NCBI GenBank assembly: GCA_038321755.1
Contig: JBBQFJ010000005.1
Location: 1-46,307 of the forward strand
Length of the DNA: 46,307 nucleotides
Source of the DNA: JALHSW01 sp038321755
GTDB taxonomy: Bacteria; Actinomycetota; Acidimicrobiia; IMCC26256; PALSA-555
Direction of reading: 5' to 3'
Shown piece by piece: positions 7,124 through 15,862 of the stretch; within the stretch, counting starts at the first letter, position 1; each line of letters begins with the position of its first letter. A program made the position numbers and the translations under genes. The notes below the pieces were generated by a model, which ran no database searches, was not told the origin of the DNA, and worked only from the letters and a program-made list of their open reading frames with translations.

Positions 7124-7181
7124 CCGACCGAGGCGCCGGGCCCCTTCTCCGGGTTCTCGGGTCGAAGCCGTCGGGGCGGGC

Positions 7182-8264
7182 CTACTTGCCCTTCTTCGCC
7201 ATGGTCGTCGTCGGCGCGACGGTGGGCGCCGGAGGTGGTGGTGCCGGCGGTGACACGACGTCGACCGTCCGACCGACCGGGACCAGCTCGACCCAGGTGC
7301 GACCCGGGGTGATCGGGATGGGCGTGCCCGCCGCGTCCTTGTACTCGGTGATCGAGCCGACGAAGCCCTTGGCCCAGGTACCACGGATCAGCTGGCCGTT
7401 CGAGAAGACCCAGGCCTCCCCGGTCCCCAGGAGGTTCCCCTCGCCGAAGCCGGCGTAGGGCACGAACTGCACGATGACGTTCGGCGCGTTCACCTGCACG
7501 GGTGCGAGGCCCGCGGCCATGAACGGCTCAGTCGTGCGCGAGAAGCGCATCCAACCGCCGACGCCTGCATCCCACACGTAGCTGACGTCGTACCCGAGCT
7601 CGTAGTTGACGTGGAACGAGGTGACGGGCTCGCCGGTGAACGCCTGCCCCTTCTCGGTGTCGACGTACTGGAACAGCGGCACCGGCGGGACCGGGACGCC
7701 GCCGCGCTGCCAGAGCAGTGCGGAACGTGCAAAGAGGTTGTGCGGCGCGCTGCGTGTCGGCTCGCGGAAGAACGCGTCACCCGCGTTGTTCTCGTCGACC
7801 CAGACGAGACCGGTCGCCCGGATCGCGGCCACGTTCGGCTCCGTGCCGCCGGAGTACGCGACGACACCACCGAGCGGTGTCACGACCTGCGGATCCATCG
7901 CGCGCACCGACCGGACCGGTCCGATGTTCTCGGGTGCGTTGGAGTTGAAGACTGCCCAGAAGCGGGTGATCCCGCCGTCGACCACCTCTTCGTACACGAC
8001 GTCGGCGACGTCGAGACCGGATTGCGGTCGTGCCTCCGGCGTGTTCTCGATCTTGACGGCCACGCTCGAGCGAGTGAGTGACACACCGCTCGGATCGGGC
8101 AACCCGGTGAACGGTGCCTTCGGGATCGGGATGGTCGTCGTGGTCGTGGAGGGCGGTGTCGGCTTCTTCGCGGCCGTGTCGTCGCCGCCCCCGCACGCCG
8201 CGGCCACCACGCCACCGATGAGGACCAGGGCCAGCGCGCCCCGGACCCGCCGGGCACTGCTCAC
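7182..8264 (-). CDS. DUF3048 domain (YerB-like) lipoprotein
   Basis: The 360-residue protein starts with a lipoprotein signal: basic MSSARRVRG, a hydrophobic stretch, then the lipobox VAAAC with Cys24 as the expected lipidation site. A Thr/Pro-rich spacer follows. The remainder matches the DUF3048/YerB family as I recognise it (KIENTPEARPQSGL near residue 70, then YEEVVDGGITRFWAVF and GPVRSVR). Function is unknown; homologues are surface lipoproteins in Gram-positives. The GTG start overlaps the htpX stop as GTGA (8261-8264), so it is likely the last gene of a lemA-htpX-lipoprotein operon. The C-terminus is Pro/Ala-rich and ends in basic residues. Confidence 0.86.
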   Translation of the reverse strand: MSSARRVRGALALVLIGGVVAAACGGGDDTAAKKPTPPSTTTTTIPIPKAPFTGLPDPSGVSLTRSSVAVKIENTPEARPQSGLDVADVVYEEVVDGGITRFWAVFNSNAPENIGPVRSVRAMDPQVVTPLGGVVAYSGGTEPNVAAIRATGLVWVDENNAGDAFFREPTRSAPHNLFARSALLWQRGGVPVPPVPLFQYVDTEKGQAFTGEPVTSFHVNYELGYDVSYVWDAGVGGWMRFSRTTEPFMAAGLAPVQVNAPNVIVQFVPYAGFGEGNLLGTGEAWVFSNGQLIRGTWAKGFVGSITEYKDAAGTPIPITPGRTWVELVPVGRTVDVVSPPAPPPPAPTVAPTTTMAKKGK

Positions 8265-9202
8265 ATGGCCTCCAGGAGCTTGATCCGCTCGTCGAGTGGG
8301 GGGTGCGTGTCGAACATGCGGTTGAGTCGCGACCCCTTCTTGCCCTCCTCACGATCGAGTGGCGACTCGATCCAGAGCTGGGCGGTCGCACGGGTCGCGT
8401 GGTGCACGACGGCTTTGTCGGTCTGGAGCTTCTTGAGGGCGGACGCGAGCCCCGGTGGGTACCGCGTGAGCTGCACCCCGGTCGCGTCCGCGAGCAGCTC
8501 GCGCTTGCGGCTCATCGAGAACTGCATGAGGTACGCGGCCAGCGGTGCGAGCACGAGCAGGGCCATCGCCGCGATCGCGATAACCGCGCCGATCGCGCCC
8601 GAGTCGGAGCTGCTCTTGCGGTCGCCGAAGATCCAGAACCGCAGCCCGAGATCGGAGAGCAGCGCGATCGTTCCGACCGCGGTCACGGCCACCGTCGCGG
8701 CAAGGATGTCGTAGTTCTTGACGTGCGAGAGCTCGTGGGCGATGACGCCTTCGAGCTCGGTGCGGTTCATCATCTGCAGCAGGCCGGTGGTCACCGCAAG
8801 CGCGGAGTGCTTCGGGTTGCGGCCGGTGGCGAACGCGTTCGGCGCCGGATCGTTGATCACGAACAACCGCGGCTTCGGCAGACCCGCGGCGATGCACAAC
8901 CCCTCGACGAGGTTGTGGTACCGCTGGTACTCGGGCCCGTCCGCCGGCTTCGCTCCACTGACCGCGAGCGCGACCTTGTCGGAGTTGAAGTACGAGAAGA
9001 ACGCCATGCCGAGCGCGAAGACGAACGCGATGGCCACGCCCGCGATGCCGAACCCGAGCAGGATGTCGACCGCGACCCCGACCAGGACGATCAGCGCGAC
9101 GAATGCCGCGAGGATCACCGCCGTCCGCCACTTGTTGCGCCGGATCTCTTGGTAGAAGTCCGTGCGCGCGACAGGCTGCGGCGTGGGCTCGCTCCTCGTC
9201 AT
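8261..9202 (-). CDS. htpX: Membrane zinc metalloprotease HtpX
   Basis: HtpX-type M48 proteases degrade damaged membrane proteins from the cytoplasmic side. The 313-residue product has N-terminal membrane helices at about residues 29-50 and 52-72, the zinc motif HELSH at 156-160 (active Glu157), two further membrane segments, and the third-ligand region SRKRELLAD. The ATG at 9202 lies 41 nt after lemA, and the stop overlaps the DUF3048 gene. Pairing of LemA with HtpX-type proteases is seen in other bacteria, which supports a membrane quality-control role. Confidence 0.95.
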   Translation of the reverse strand: MTRSEPTPQPVARTDFYQEIRRNKWRTAVILAAFVALIVLVGVAVDILLGFGIAGVAIAFVFALGMAFFSYFNSDKVALAVSGAKPADGPEYQRYHNLVEGLCIAAGLPKPRLFVINDPAPNAFATGRNPKHSALAVTTGLLQMMNRTELEGVIAHELSHVKNYDILAATVAVTAVGTIALLSDLGLRFWIFGDRKSSSDSGAIGAVIAIAAMALLVLAPLAAYLMQFSMSRKRELLADATGVQLTRYPPGLASALKKLQTDKAVVHHATRATAQLWIESPLDREEGKKGSRLNRMFDTHPPLDERIKLLEAM

Positions 9203-9243
9203 CGGGGACTACTCGAAGTACCTGGCGGCGTCCGATCGAACGA

Positions 9244-9810
9244 TCAGAACTGCACCTTGACGGGCCCGGTCTCTTCCGGTGCCGTCTCGAAGAACTGCCG
9301 CTTCTCGAAGTTGAACATGCCGGCGAGCACGTTCTTCGGGAACGTCTGGATCGCGTTGTTGTAGCCCAGGACGCTGTCGTTGTAGAACTGCCGCGCGTAC
9401 GAGATGCGGTCCTCGGTCGACGTCAGCTCTTCCTGGAGCTGCAGGAAGTTCTGGTTCGCCTTGAGGTCCGGGTAGGCCTCGGCCACCGCGAACAGGCTCT
9501 TCAGCGCACCGGACAGCTGGTTCTCGGCCTGCGCCTGCTGCGCGACGTCGCCGCCCTCCTGCGCGCTGATCGCGTTCGACCGGGCGTTGGTGACCGCCTC
9601 GAACGTGCCCTTCTCGTGGGCCGCGTAGCCCTTGACCGTCTCGACCAGGTTCGGGATCAGGTCGTAGCGGCGCTTGAGCTGGACGTCGATCTGGCTCCAC
9701 GAGTTGTCGACGCGGTTCCGCGACCGGACGAGCGAGTTGTACGCCAGCGCCACGAACAGCAGCAGCAGGACGATGACGACGACGACGACGATCACGGCGA
9801 CCACGGGCAT
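9244..9810 (-). CDS. lemA: LemA family protein
   Basis: LemA proteins are small membrane-anchored coiled-coil proteins of unclear function. This one has 188 residues with a single N-terminal membrane helix (residues about 3-24), then RNRVDNSWSQIDVQLKRRYDLIPNLVETVKGYA, which contains the LemA family core pieces (RYDLIPNLV, YAAHEKGTF) and an alpha-helical remainder. The ATG at 9810 has GGGAG almost touching it; the GTG two codons later would have better spacing. A TACACT box overlapping the pimA stop (9840-9845) could drive it with a short leader. Confidence 0.93.
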   Translation of the reverse strand: MPVVAVIVVVVVIVLLLLFVALAYNSLVRSRNRVDNSWSQIDVQLKRRYDLIPNLVETVKGYAAHEKGTFEAVTNARSNAISAQEGGDVAQQAQAENQLSGALKSLFAVAEAYPDLKANQNFLQLQEELTSTEDRISYARQFYNDSVLGYNNAIQTFPKNVLAGMFNFEKRQFFETAPEETGPVKVQF

Positions 9811-9837
9811 GCTCCCAGATGCAGGATTGCGACGAGT

Positions 9838-10962
9838 TCAGTGTAGAGGTGCCGACGGGTGGCCGGGAACCGTGGCCCGGGCCTGTTCGTAGCGCTCCAG
9901 GAAGGCCTCGGCCAGGCTCGCCATGGAGAAGTCCGCGACCCGTGCCGAGCCGGCGGCGACGAGGTCCGAGCGGGTGACCTCGTCGTCGAGGACTCGGCGC
10001 AGCGCCGAGCGCAGCGAGGCGGCGTCGCCGGGCTCCACCAGGAGCGCTTCGCGCCCACCGCGCGCGACGTGGCGGTAGCCCGTGAGGTCGGAGGCGACGA
10101 CCGCGGTGCTCGACGCCATCGCCTCGAGGAGCACGATCCCGAACGACTCCCCTTCGATGGACGGGAAGCACGCCACCGTCGCGCCGCGCAAGCGCCTGGC
10201 CTTCTCGGCCTCCGAGAGTCGCCCGAGCCAGGCCACGCCCGGGACGAGCCGCGCCTCCAGCTCGGCCGTCTGGGGCCCCTCCCCCACGACCCAGAGGTCC
10301 GCGTCGCGGTCCAGGCCGACGAACGCGTCGAGCAGCACGCCGAGTCCCTTGCGCGGCTCGTGCCGACCGACGAACACGATGGCCGGCCGCGGGCTCGGCC
10401 ACGGCTCGACGCCGGCGAACACGTCGAGGTCGACGCCGTTCGGCAGGATGTCGCACACGCCACCGAACGCACCTTCGACGTTGCGCTGCGCCTCGGCCGA
10501 CACCGCGGTGCGCACCGCGAGGCGCTCCACCATCCGCGCGAGCGGCTTGCGGAACGCGTCGTACCAGGCGTTGCGTCCCGGATGCGCCGCGTGGAACGTG
10601 CCGACGGCCGGGATGTCGGTGCCGAGCAGCGCGGTGTGGTTGGCGCCCGGCTGCAACGGCTCGTGAAGGTGCACGACGTCGGGCCGGAACGCTCGCAACC
10701 CCTCGAGCGTCCGACTCACTGCCGCCTTCCCCGCCGTGATGGGGGCGATGGACCCGTTCGACGGGAAGCGGTGCGTCGGACCGAGGCTGACGATCCCGGG
10801 CGCTGGGGGCGGCCCGTCCGTGGGCGCGAGCACGCGCGCATCGACACCGATCTCGCGCAGCGCGGCCGCAAGACCGAGCACCTGGACCTGCACGCCACCG
10901 TCGACCGAGAGCGAGTAGGGGCAGATGAGCGCGACTCGGAGCGCTCGTCCGGAGTGGTTCAC
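9838..10962 (-). CDS. pimA: GT4-family glycosyltransferase, probable phosphatidyl-myo-inositol mannosyltransferase (PimA-like)
   Basis: PimA transfers mannose from GDP-mannose to phosphatidylinositol at the inner membrane face, the first step of PIM synthesis. The 374-residue GT-B protein opens with VALICPYSLSVDGGVQVQV, typical of PimA, has HLHEPL and GTFHA in the N-domain, and in the C-domain FVGRHEPRKGL and the EX7E motif within EGESFGIVLLEA. The GTG at 10962 forms a GTGA overlap with the upstream acyltransferase. The pgsA-patA-pimA order is the mycobacterial one, which makes PimA more likely than another GT4 enzyme. Specificity for inositol position cannot be read from sequence alone. Confidence 0.85.
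   Translation of the reverse strand: MNHSGRALRVALICPYSLSVDGGVQVQVLGLAAALREIGVDARVLAPTDGPPPAPGIVSLGPTHRFPSNGSIAPITAGKAAVSRTLEGLRAFRPDVVHLHEPLQPGANHTALLGTDIPAVGTFHAAHPGRNAWYDAFRKPLARMVERLAVRTAVSAEAQRNVEGAFGGVCDILPNGVDLDVFAGVEPWPSPRPAIVFVGRHEPRKGLGVLLDAFVGLDRDADLWVVGEGPQTAELEARLVPGVAWLGRLSEAEKARRLRGATVACFPSIEGESFGIVLLEAMASSTAVVASDLTGYRHVARGGREALLVEPGDAASLRSALRRVLDDEVTRSDLVAAGSARVADFSMASLAEAFLERYEQARATVPGHPSAPLH
9840..9845 (-). promoter_or_regulatory. Possible -10 box TACACT upstream of lemA
   Basis: TACACT on the minus strand overlaps the pimA stop codon and lies 29 nt before the lemA ATG. It would give a leader of roughly 22 nt that contains GGGAG. This is weaker evidence than the boxes placed directly before start codons. 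Confidence 0.3.
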
Positions 10963-11849
10963 GCCGCGTCCCCGTCCGACGGCCAGTTCGGCTGCATGAG
11001 CAACCACTGCTCTGGCGCGGCGCGGATCAGATCTTCGAAGTGGCCCGCGAGCTCCTGCGTCACGCGCGCGACGTCCTCACGGAGCCGTCCCGATCGCTCG
11101 ACCGGGATCGGCTCGTGGAAGTGCACGCGATGTCCTCGATCGCCGTCGAAGTACGTGCCGACCGGCAGGAGGGCAGCGCCACTGCGGAACGCCAGGGTCG
11201 CGGGCCCGCCCGGAAGGCGCGTCTGCTCCCCGAAGAAGTCGACCTCCACCCCGTCGCCCGTCAGATCCCGATCGCACACGAGGCAGACGACGCGACCGGC
11301 TCCGAGCGCCCGCAGGACCGCGCTTCCCGCGTCGGGTCCGAGCGGAATGACCTCGAGACCGAGCTGCTCGCGCGTCTCGACGAACCAGTCGAAGAGCGCA
11401 GGGGGCTCGACCGGCTCCGCGACCACGCTGATCCCGTCGACCTGGCCCGCCAGCCACGCGCCGGCGACGTCCCAGTTCCCGACGTGCGGGAGGCAGAGGA
11501 GCACACCCCGACCGGCCGCATGCGCCGCGTCGAAGTGCTCGCGCCCCTCGGCACGCATCGTCGACTGCAAGGAGAGGCGGTCATCGGGCCCGAGGCGGAA
11601 CAGCTCGTACCAGTACCGGGCGTAGTTCGCGAACACCTCGTGCGTCGCGTGGTCGAGCGCGGGACCCGTGAGTCGCTGTTCGGTCACGCGACGGAGGTTC
11701 CGCTCCACCTGATGACGACGCGTGGACGACGCGAAGGCCATCCCGCGGGATGCGAGTCGGGCGAGCGGGCGACCGGCCGGCGCGGGAAGGCGCCGGGCCG
11801 TCTCAGCGCCGGCCCGATACGCGAGATAGGCGGCGCGGGCGCCGGGCAC
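10959..11849 (-). CDS. patA: Lysophospholipid-acyltransferase-family protein, probable PIM acyltransferase (PatA-like)
   Basis: PatA acylates the mannose of phosphatidylinositol monomannoside with acyl-CoA. The 296-residue protein belongs to the HtrB/LpxL-like LPLAT group: HVGNWD supplies the HX4D motif (His122, Asp127), followed by a conserved FFG and LPGGPATLA region (about residues 215-240). The GTG start at 11849 lies inside the pgsA 3' end, giving a 47-nt overlap, and the stop overlaps pimA (GTGA). The overlapping pgsA-patA-pimA arrangement supports the PIM assignment; another lipid acyl transfer remains possible. Confidence 0.85.
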   Translation of the reverse strand: MPGARAAYLAYRAGAETARRLPAPAGRPLARLASRGMAFASSTRRHQVERNLRRVTEQRLTGPALDHATHEVFANYARYWYELFRLGPDDRLSLQSTMRAEGREHFDAAHAAGRGVLLCLPHVGNWDVAGAWLAGQVDGISVVAEPVEPPALFDWFVETREQLGLEVIPLGPDAGSAVLRALGAGRVVCLVCDRDLTGDGVEVDFFGEQTRLPGGPATLAFRSGAALLPVGTYFDGDRGHRVHFHEPIPVERSGRLREDVARVTQELAGHFEDLIRAAPEQWLLMQPNWPSDGDAA

Positions 11850-12525
11850 GATGACTTCGCGCGATGCGCGACATCCCCTTGGGCTTCTGGCCCTTGGGCT
11901 TCTGGCCCTTGGGCTTCTGGCCCTTCGACTTCTGGCCCTTGGCGTCTGCGGGCGGGGTCGCCTGACGCCAGACCATCACGAACCGATGCACGGCCGTGAT
12001 GGCCGTGAGGACCAGCATGATCCAAAGGACGGGAACGAGGATGTCGAAGGCGAGGCCCACGCCGAGCAGGATCGTGCGCTCGAGCCGCTCCATCAGCCCG
12101 CCCCGAGCGGAGTAGCCGAGCGACTCGGCGCGTGCCCGCTCGTAGGTGATGAGCATCGAGAGGCCGAGTACCGCCATCGCGAGGATGGCGTAGTCGGAGC
12201 TCTCGGCCGCGAGATGCCAGGCGACGCCGACGAAGATGAACCCGTCGGCGACCCGGTCACACACCGAGTCGAAGAACGCGCCACGGTTGCCTGCGGTACC
12301 GCTCTGGCGGGCGACCGAGCCGTCGAGGATGTCGGGCAGACCGGTGAGGATCAGACCGAACACGGCGAGGAGCAGGTTGCCGTTGGCGATCAGCGCGGCG
12401 GTGACGACTGCTGCGCACAGTCCGAAGATCGTGAGCGCGTCGGCCGTGACGCCGATGTTGTGGAGGCCCTTGCCGACCGGCTCGAGGCCCACTTCGACCT
12501 TGGCGCGCCAGCGTCCGTCGAGCAT
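11803..12525 (-). CDS. pgsA: CDP-alcohol phosphatidyltransferase, probable phosphatidylinositol phosphate synthase (PgsA-like)
   Basis: These membrane enzymes join CDP-diacylglycerol to an alcohol; in actinobacteria at this locus the acceptor is inositol 1-phosphate. The 240-residue product has the complete signature D65-x2-D68-G69-x2-A72-R73-x8-G82-x3-D86-x3-D90, with about six membrane helices. The ATG at 12525 follows GGGAGG by 11 nt. After the last helix comes an unusual hydrophilic tail of repeated KGQKP units (15-bp repeats at 11878-11937) and an Arg-rich end that overlaps the acyltransferase gene by 47 nt. The tail is not part of the family core. Confidence 0.9.
   Translation of the reverse strand: MLDGRWRAKVEVGLEPVGKGLHNIGVTADALTIFGLCAAVVTAALIANGNLLLAVFGLILTGLPDILDGSVARQSGTAGNRGAFFDSVCDRVADGFIFVGVAWHLAAESSDYAILAMAVLGLSMLITYERARAESLGYSARGGLMERLERTILLGVGLAFDILVPVLWIMLVLTAITAVHRFVMVWRQATPPADAKGQKSKGQKPKGQKPKGQKPKGMSRIARSHRARRPRRLSRVSGRR
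11878..11937. repeat. Four tandem copies of a 15-bp unit in the pgsA 3' end
   Basis: The unit CTTGGGCTTCTGGCC occurs at 11878-11892, 11893-11907 and 11908-11922, with a diverged fourth copy at 11923-11937. On the minus strand it encodes the KGQKP tail. It ends 29 nt upstream of the acyltransferase start. Confidence 0.96.
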
Positions 12526-12700
12526 CTTGGAAACGCCTCCCGGAGGGTCCAGCTTCTGGGCGTCCGGCTTCTGCAGGGATGGAGCGGAGAAGCAGGTTGC
12601 GTCGAGGGTACCAGGCCACCCTCGGGAGCCCGTTCCGGCGCCAGATGGCTCGGTGCCGCCCGGTGAACCGGACGACCGTCTCCAGCGCGGGGCGAGCGCA
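12526..12700 (-). other. 175-bp gap upstream of pgsA
   Basis: This is the longest gene-free stretch. On the minus strand it holds a possible -10 box TACCCT (12605-12610), which would give pgsA a leader of about 70 nt, and the pgsA Shine-Dalgarno GGGAGG. AGAAGC occurs twice in the leader, with one complementary GCTTCT upstream, so alternative short hairpins are possible. I see no coding signal and no terminator with a U-tract. Confidence 0.35.
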
Positions 12701-13234
12701 CTACGAGGCCGACGGCGCCGCTTCGTCGAGGCCGAACTCCGACCAGTCCTCCGGGTTCGGTTCCGTGTACTCGCCGATCACCTCGGCATCGACGGCATCG
12801 AGCTCCACCAGACCTCGCATCGTGGGTGGGGCATCGGCCGAGTACACGAGCACGCGCCACGACGGGCGGGAGCGCAACCCGCGCCACCCGAGCTGGGCCG
12901 ACGCGTGGCCGACGGGGAACCCGACCGTGCGATTCGCGACGGCCAAGGCTTCGGTCTGGTCGATCCGCAGCGGCCAGGCCGCGAGGAAGTGGTAGCCGGC
13001 GACGAGGAGCAGGAAGACGCCGGCCCCGACCAGACCCGCGTTGCCGCTGTCGAGTCCACCGGCGAGCGCGAGCCCACCGATGACGACATGGATCCACCCG
13101 GCGATCCGCCGCCGCCGGATGTCGGGGAACAGGTACGGGCCGACGTACGCGGTGACGTCCAGCTCCGCCGGGAGCGAATCACCAGCCGGTGCGTCCGGAC
13201 GGGACGGGTCCGGTCGGGAGCTGTCAGCGGTCAC
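12701..13234 (-). CDS. Two-helix membrane protein, unknown function
   Basis: The 177-residue product is not a family I recognise. It has a Pro/Asp-rich N-terminus (residues 1-30), two membrane helices at about 46-62 and 66-86 in a small hydrophobic block, and a soluble C-terminal domain of about 85 residues ending in an acidic tail. The GTG at 13234 is preceded at 6 nt by TAGCCT, so it looks leaderless. It lies upstream of pgsA on the same strand and is divergent from the large membrane protein. Codon use (high GC3) is like its neighbours, which supports it being real. Confidence 0.75.
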   Translation of the reverse strand: MTADSSRPDPSRPDAPAGDSLPAELDVTAYVGPYLFPDIRRRRIAGWIHVVIGGLALAGGLDSGNAGLVGAGVFLLLVAGYHFLAAWPLRIDQTEALAVANRTVGFPVGHASAQLGWRGLRSRPSWRVLVYSADAPPTMRGLVELDAVDAEVIGEYTEPNPEDWSEFGLDEAAPSAS

Positions 13235-13240
13235 GCGGCG

Positions 13241-13246
13241 AGGCTA
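13241..13246 (-). promoter_or_regulatory. Putative -10 box TAGCCT for the two-helix membrane protein
   Basis: TAGCCT on the minus strand ends 6 nt before the GTG at 13234. With the oppositely oriented box at 13314-13319 it defines a compact divergent promoter region. Confidence 0.5.
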
Positions 13247-13313
13247 GGCGCACCGCCGCGGCGATCGCTCCTCCAGCCACCGCCTGCGGCCCGCCTGGGC
13301 GGCCGCTGAGAAT

Positions 13314-13319
13314 TAGTGT
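13314..13319 (+). promoter_or_regulatory. Putative -10 box TAGTGT for the spermidine-synthase-like membrane protein
   Basis: TAGTGT ends 7 nt before the GTG at 13327, with no Shine-Dalgarno, consistent with a leaderless transcript. Confidence 0.5.
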
Positions 13320-13326
13320 GCCGCCC

Positions 13327-15858
13327 GTGAACGAGCCCAGCAGCTCGCCCCCCCGCGAGGTGGACGAGAGCCCTCCGGTGTCGGCGGCGTCAACGCCGCG
13401 CGCGCGGTGGCCAACGTACGCCGGGCTGTTCATGACGACGCTCGCGACCTTGATGTACGAGATCGGCCTCACGCGCATCTTCAGCGTCACGACCTTCTAC
13501 CACTTCGCGTTCGTCGCGATCTCGCTCGCGCTGTTCGGCCTCACTGCGGGTGCGTTGCTCGTGTACCTCGTGCCGAAGCTGTTCCCCGACGAGAAGCTCA
13601 GCCAGCGGATGTGGCTCGCGGCGATCCTCTTCGCCATCTCGATCCCGATCTGTCTCGCGATCCAGCTCGCGATCCGCTTCGACGTGACCTGGTCGTTCCG
13701 AGGCGTCGCGTCGGTCGTCGGCACCTGCGCGATCGCGTCCGTGCCGTTCGTGTTGAGCGGGGTCGTCGTCTGCCTCGCACTCACCCGCTTCCCCGATCGC
13801 ATCAACCGCTTGTACGCGGTCGACCTCCTCGGCGCCGGCATCGGATGCCTCCTGCTCGCGGTGCTGTTCAACACGATCGACGGTCCGAGTGCACTCATCG
13901 CGGTCGCCGCGCTCGCCGGCGTCGGCAGCCTCTTCTTCTCCTTCCGCGCCGGGAACCGTCGCGCCGTCGGCGCCGCCGTGCTCGTCGTCCTGCTGCTCAG
14001 CGGGTTGGCGATCTTCAACGCGCTGCGAGCCCGCGACGGCGTCGCGCCGATCGCGATCGTCTGGACCAAGGGCGTGAAGGACCTGAACTACCGGTATGAG
14101 ACGTGGAACTCCTTCTCCCGGATCACCATCGACGGCAACCCGGATCTCCCGACGACGCCGTTCGGGTGGGGACTCTCGGACACCCTCCCGAAGTCCGAGC
14201 GCGTCCGGCAGCTCGCGGTCAGCATCGACAGCATCGCGGGCACCTACCTCACCGGGTACACGGGTGACGATCATGAGAGCGACTTCCTGCGCTACGACAT
14301 CACCAACCTCGTTCACTACCTCCGCCCGCACTCCAACGTGCTCGTCATCGGGGTCGGCGGAGGGCGCGACATCCTCTCTGCGCTCGAGTTCAAGCAGAAG
14401 TCCGTGACCGGCGTCGAGATCAACGGCAAGATCCTCGAGCTCGTCAAGGGGCCCTTCGCCGACTTCACCGGGCACATCGCTGACGATCCGCGCGTGACGC
14501 TCGTGAACGACGAGGCGCGCAGCTATCTCACGCGCACGGACAAGAAGTACGACGCGATCGAGATCTCGCTGATCGACACGTTCGCCGCGACCTCGGCCGG
14601 CGCGTTCGCCCTCTCCGAGAACTCCCTGTACACGACCGACGCGTGGAACACCTTCTTCGACCGGCTCACGCCGGATGGCGTGCTCTCGGTGTCGCGCTGG
14701 TACCAGCTGGGGAACCTCAAGCCGCTCGAGACCTACCGCACCGTCGCCCTCGCGGCCGAGGCGCTCGCCGAGCGCGGCGTGAAGAACCCCCGCGACCACA
14801 TCCTCGTGTACCACTCTCCACTCGAGAAGGGCCTGACCGTCGCTACCGTCCTGGTGTCGCCGAAGGCGTTCACCCCGGCCGACGTCGCGAAGATGAGCAA
14901 GGTCACCGGCGACCTGCAGTTCCCCGCAGTGCTGACCCCGGACACGTCGCTCGGCCCTGAGTGGACCGGCCTCGTCCAGCCCGGTGGCCCGGAAAAGGGC
15001 CTGCAGGCGTTCGAAGAGGACATCGCGCCTCCGACCGATGACCGGCCGTTCTTCTTCCAGATGGCGAACTTCGACAACCTCGTCGAGGGGAAGGGGCTCG
15101 ACGACCCGCGCGTCACGCGCCCGGTCAAGGTGCTCGGGCTGCTCGCGCTCGCCGTGCTGCTCCTGACGCTGCTCTTCATCGGCGTGCCGCTGCTCATCAC
15201 CACCCGGCGCAGCGCGCACAAAGGGATGACGCCCTTCTACATCTACTTCGCGGGGATCGGTCTCGGGTTCCTGCTCGTCGAGTTCTCCCAGGTGCTGAGA
15301 TTGAGCGTCTTCCTCGGCCATCCGATCTACGCGCTCGTCATCGTCCTCTTCTCGATCCTCCTCTTCAGCGGCGTCGGGTCGATGGTGAGCGAGCGCATTG
15401 TGAACGTCGATCGCACGCGCACGTTGTTCGGCCCGCTCGGGGCACTGCTCGCAGTCATCGCGGTGTTCGGCTTCGCAACCGTGCTGATCACCGACGCTGC
15501 TGCGAGCGCTACCACGCCCATTCGGATTCTCGTGGCCGTCGCACTGCTGATGCCGATCGGTCTGGTCATGGGCATGCCGCTCGCGATCGGGATGCGCATG
15601 GCCGCGACGCGACCGAACGCTCCGACGTCGTTCCTCTGGGGGATCAACGGCGCGACGTCCGTGTGCGCGTCGGTGTTCGGGATGGCGATCGCGCTGTTCT
15701 TCGGGATCGCTGCCGCGTTCTGGACCGGCTGGGTCGCCTACGCGATCGCCGTCGTCGCGATGATCGTCGCGGTCCGCCGGGGCGCTGGGGCCGCGTCGGC
15801 AGACGTGCCGATCGGCCCTGCTGCCGGCGCCGAGGAACGTGTCCCCGTCGACGTCTGA
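13327..15858 (+). CDS. Large membrane protein with spermidine-synthase-like domain
   Basis: The 843-residue protein has a multi-helix N-terminal membrane half (residues about 30-240), a soluble Rossmann-type domain with the SAM/dcSAM-binding motif VLVIGVGGGRD near residue 340 followed by VTGVEIN, and a C-terminal membrane half from about residue 600. This is the architecture of fused spermidine synthase/transporter-like proteins. The aminopropyl or methyl substrate is unknown, and no decarboxylase gene accompanies it. I start at the GTG at 13327 because TAGTGT precedes it at 7 nt and the upstream in-frame sequence is Arg/Pro-rich and enters the divergent gene. It ends 4 nt from the convergent HIT gene. 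Confidence 0.83.
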   Translation: MNEPSSSPPREVDESPPVSAASTPRARWPTYAGLFMTTLATLMYEIGLTRIFSVTTFYHFAFVAISLALFGLTAGALLVYLVPKLFPDEKLSQRMWLAAILFAISIPICLAIQLAIRFDVTWSFRGVASVVGTCAIASVPFVLSGVVVCLALTRFPDRINRLYAVDLLGAGIGCLLLAVLFNTIDGPSALIAVAALAGVGSLFFSFRAGNRRAVGAAVLVVLLLSGLAIFNALRARDGVAPIAIVWTKGVKDLNYRYETWNSFSRITIDGNPDLPTTPFGWGLSDTLPKSERVRQLAVSIDSIAGTYLTGYTGDDHESDFLRYDITNLVHYLRPHSNVLVIGVGGGRDILSALEFKQKSVTGVEINGKILELVKGPFADFTGHIADDPRVTLVNDEARSYLTRTDKKYDAIEISLIDTFAATSAGAFALSENSLYTTDAWNTFFDRLTPDGVLSVSRWYQLGNLKPLETYRTVALAAEALAERGVKNPRDHILVYHSPLEKGLTVATVLVSPKAFTPADVAKMSKVTGDLQFPAVLTPDTSLGPEWTGLVQPGGPEKGLQAFEEDIAPPTDDRPFFFQMANFDNLVEGKGLDDPRVTRPVKVLGLLALAVLLLTLLFIGVPLLITTRRSAHKGMTPFYIYFAGIGLGFLLVEFSQVLRLSVFLGHPIYALVIVLFSILLFSGVGSMVSERIVNVDRTRTLFGPLGALLAVIAVFGFATVLITDAAASATTPIRILVAVALLMPIGLVMGMPLAIGMRMAATRPNAPTSFLWGINGATSVCASVFGMAIALFFGIAAAFWTGWVAYAIAVVAMIVAVRRGAGAASADVPIGPAAGAEERVPVDV

Positions 15859-15862
15859 GCGG

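Noticed and set aside
7126..7160. Terminator for the DUF3048 gene
   Set aside because: On the minus strand, CCGAG/CTCGG and CCGG arms can pair imperfectly with a 3x3 internal loop, but the stem is short and there is no U-tract.
13390..15321. A 643-codon minus-strand open frame
   Set aside because: It is the antisense of the spermidine-synthase-like membrane protein, with Arg/Asp/Glu-rich shadow composition and no recognisable domain.
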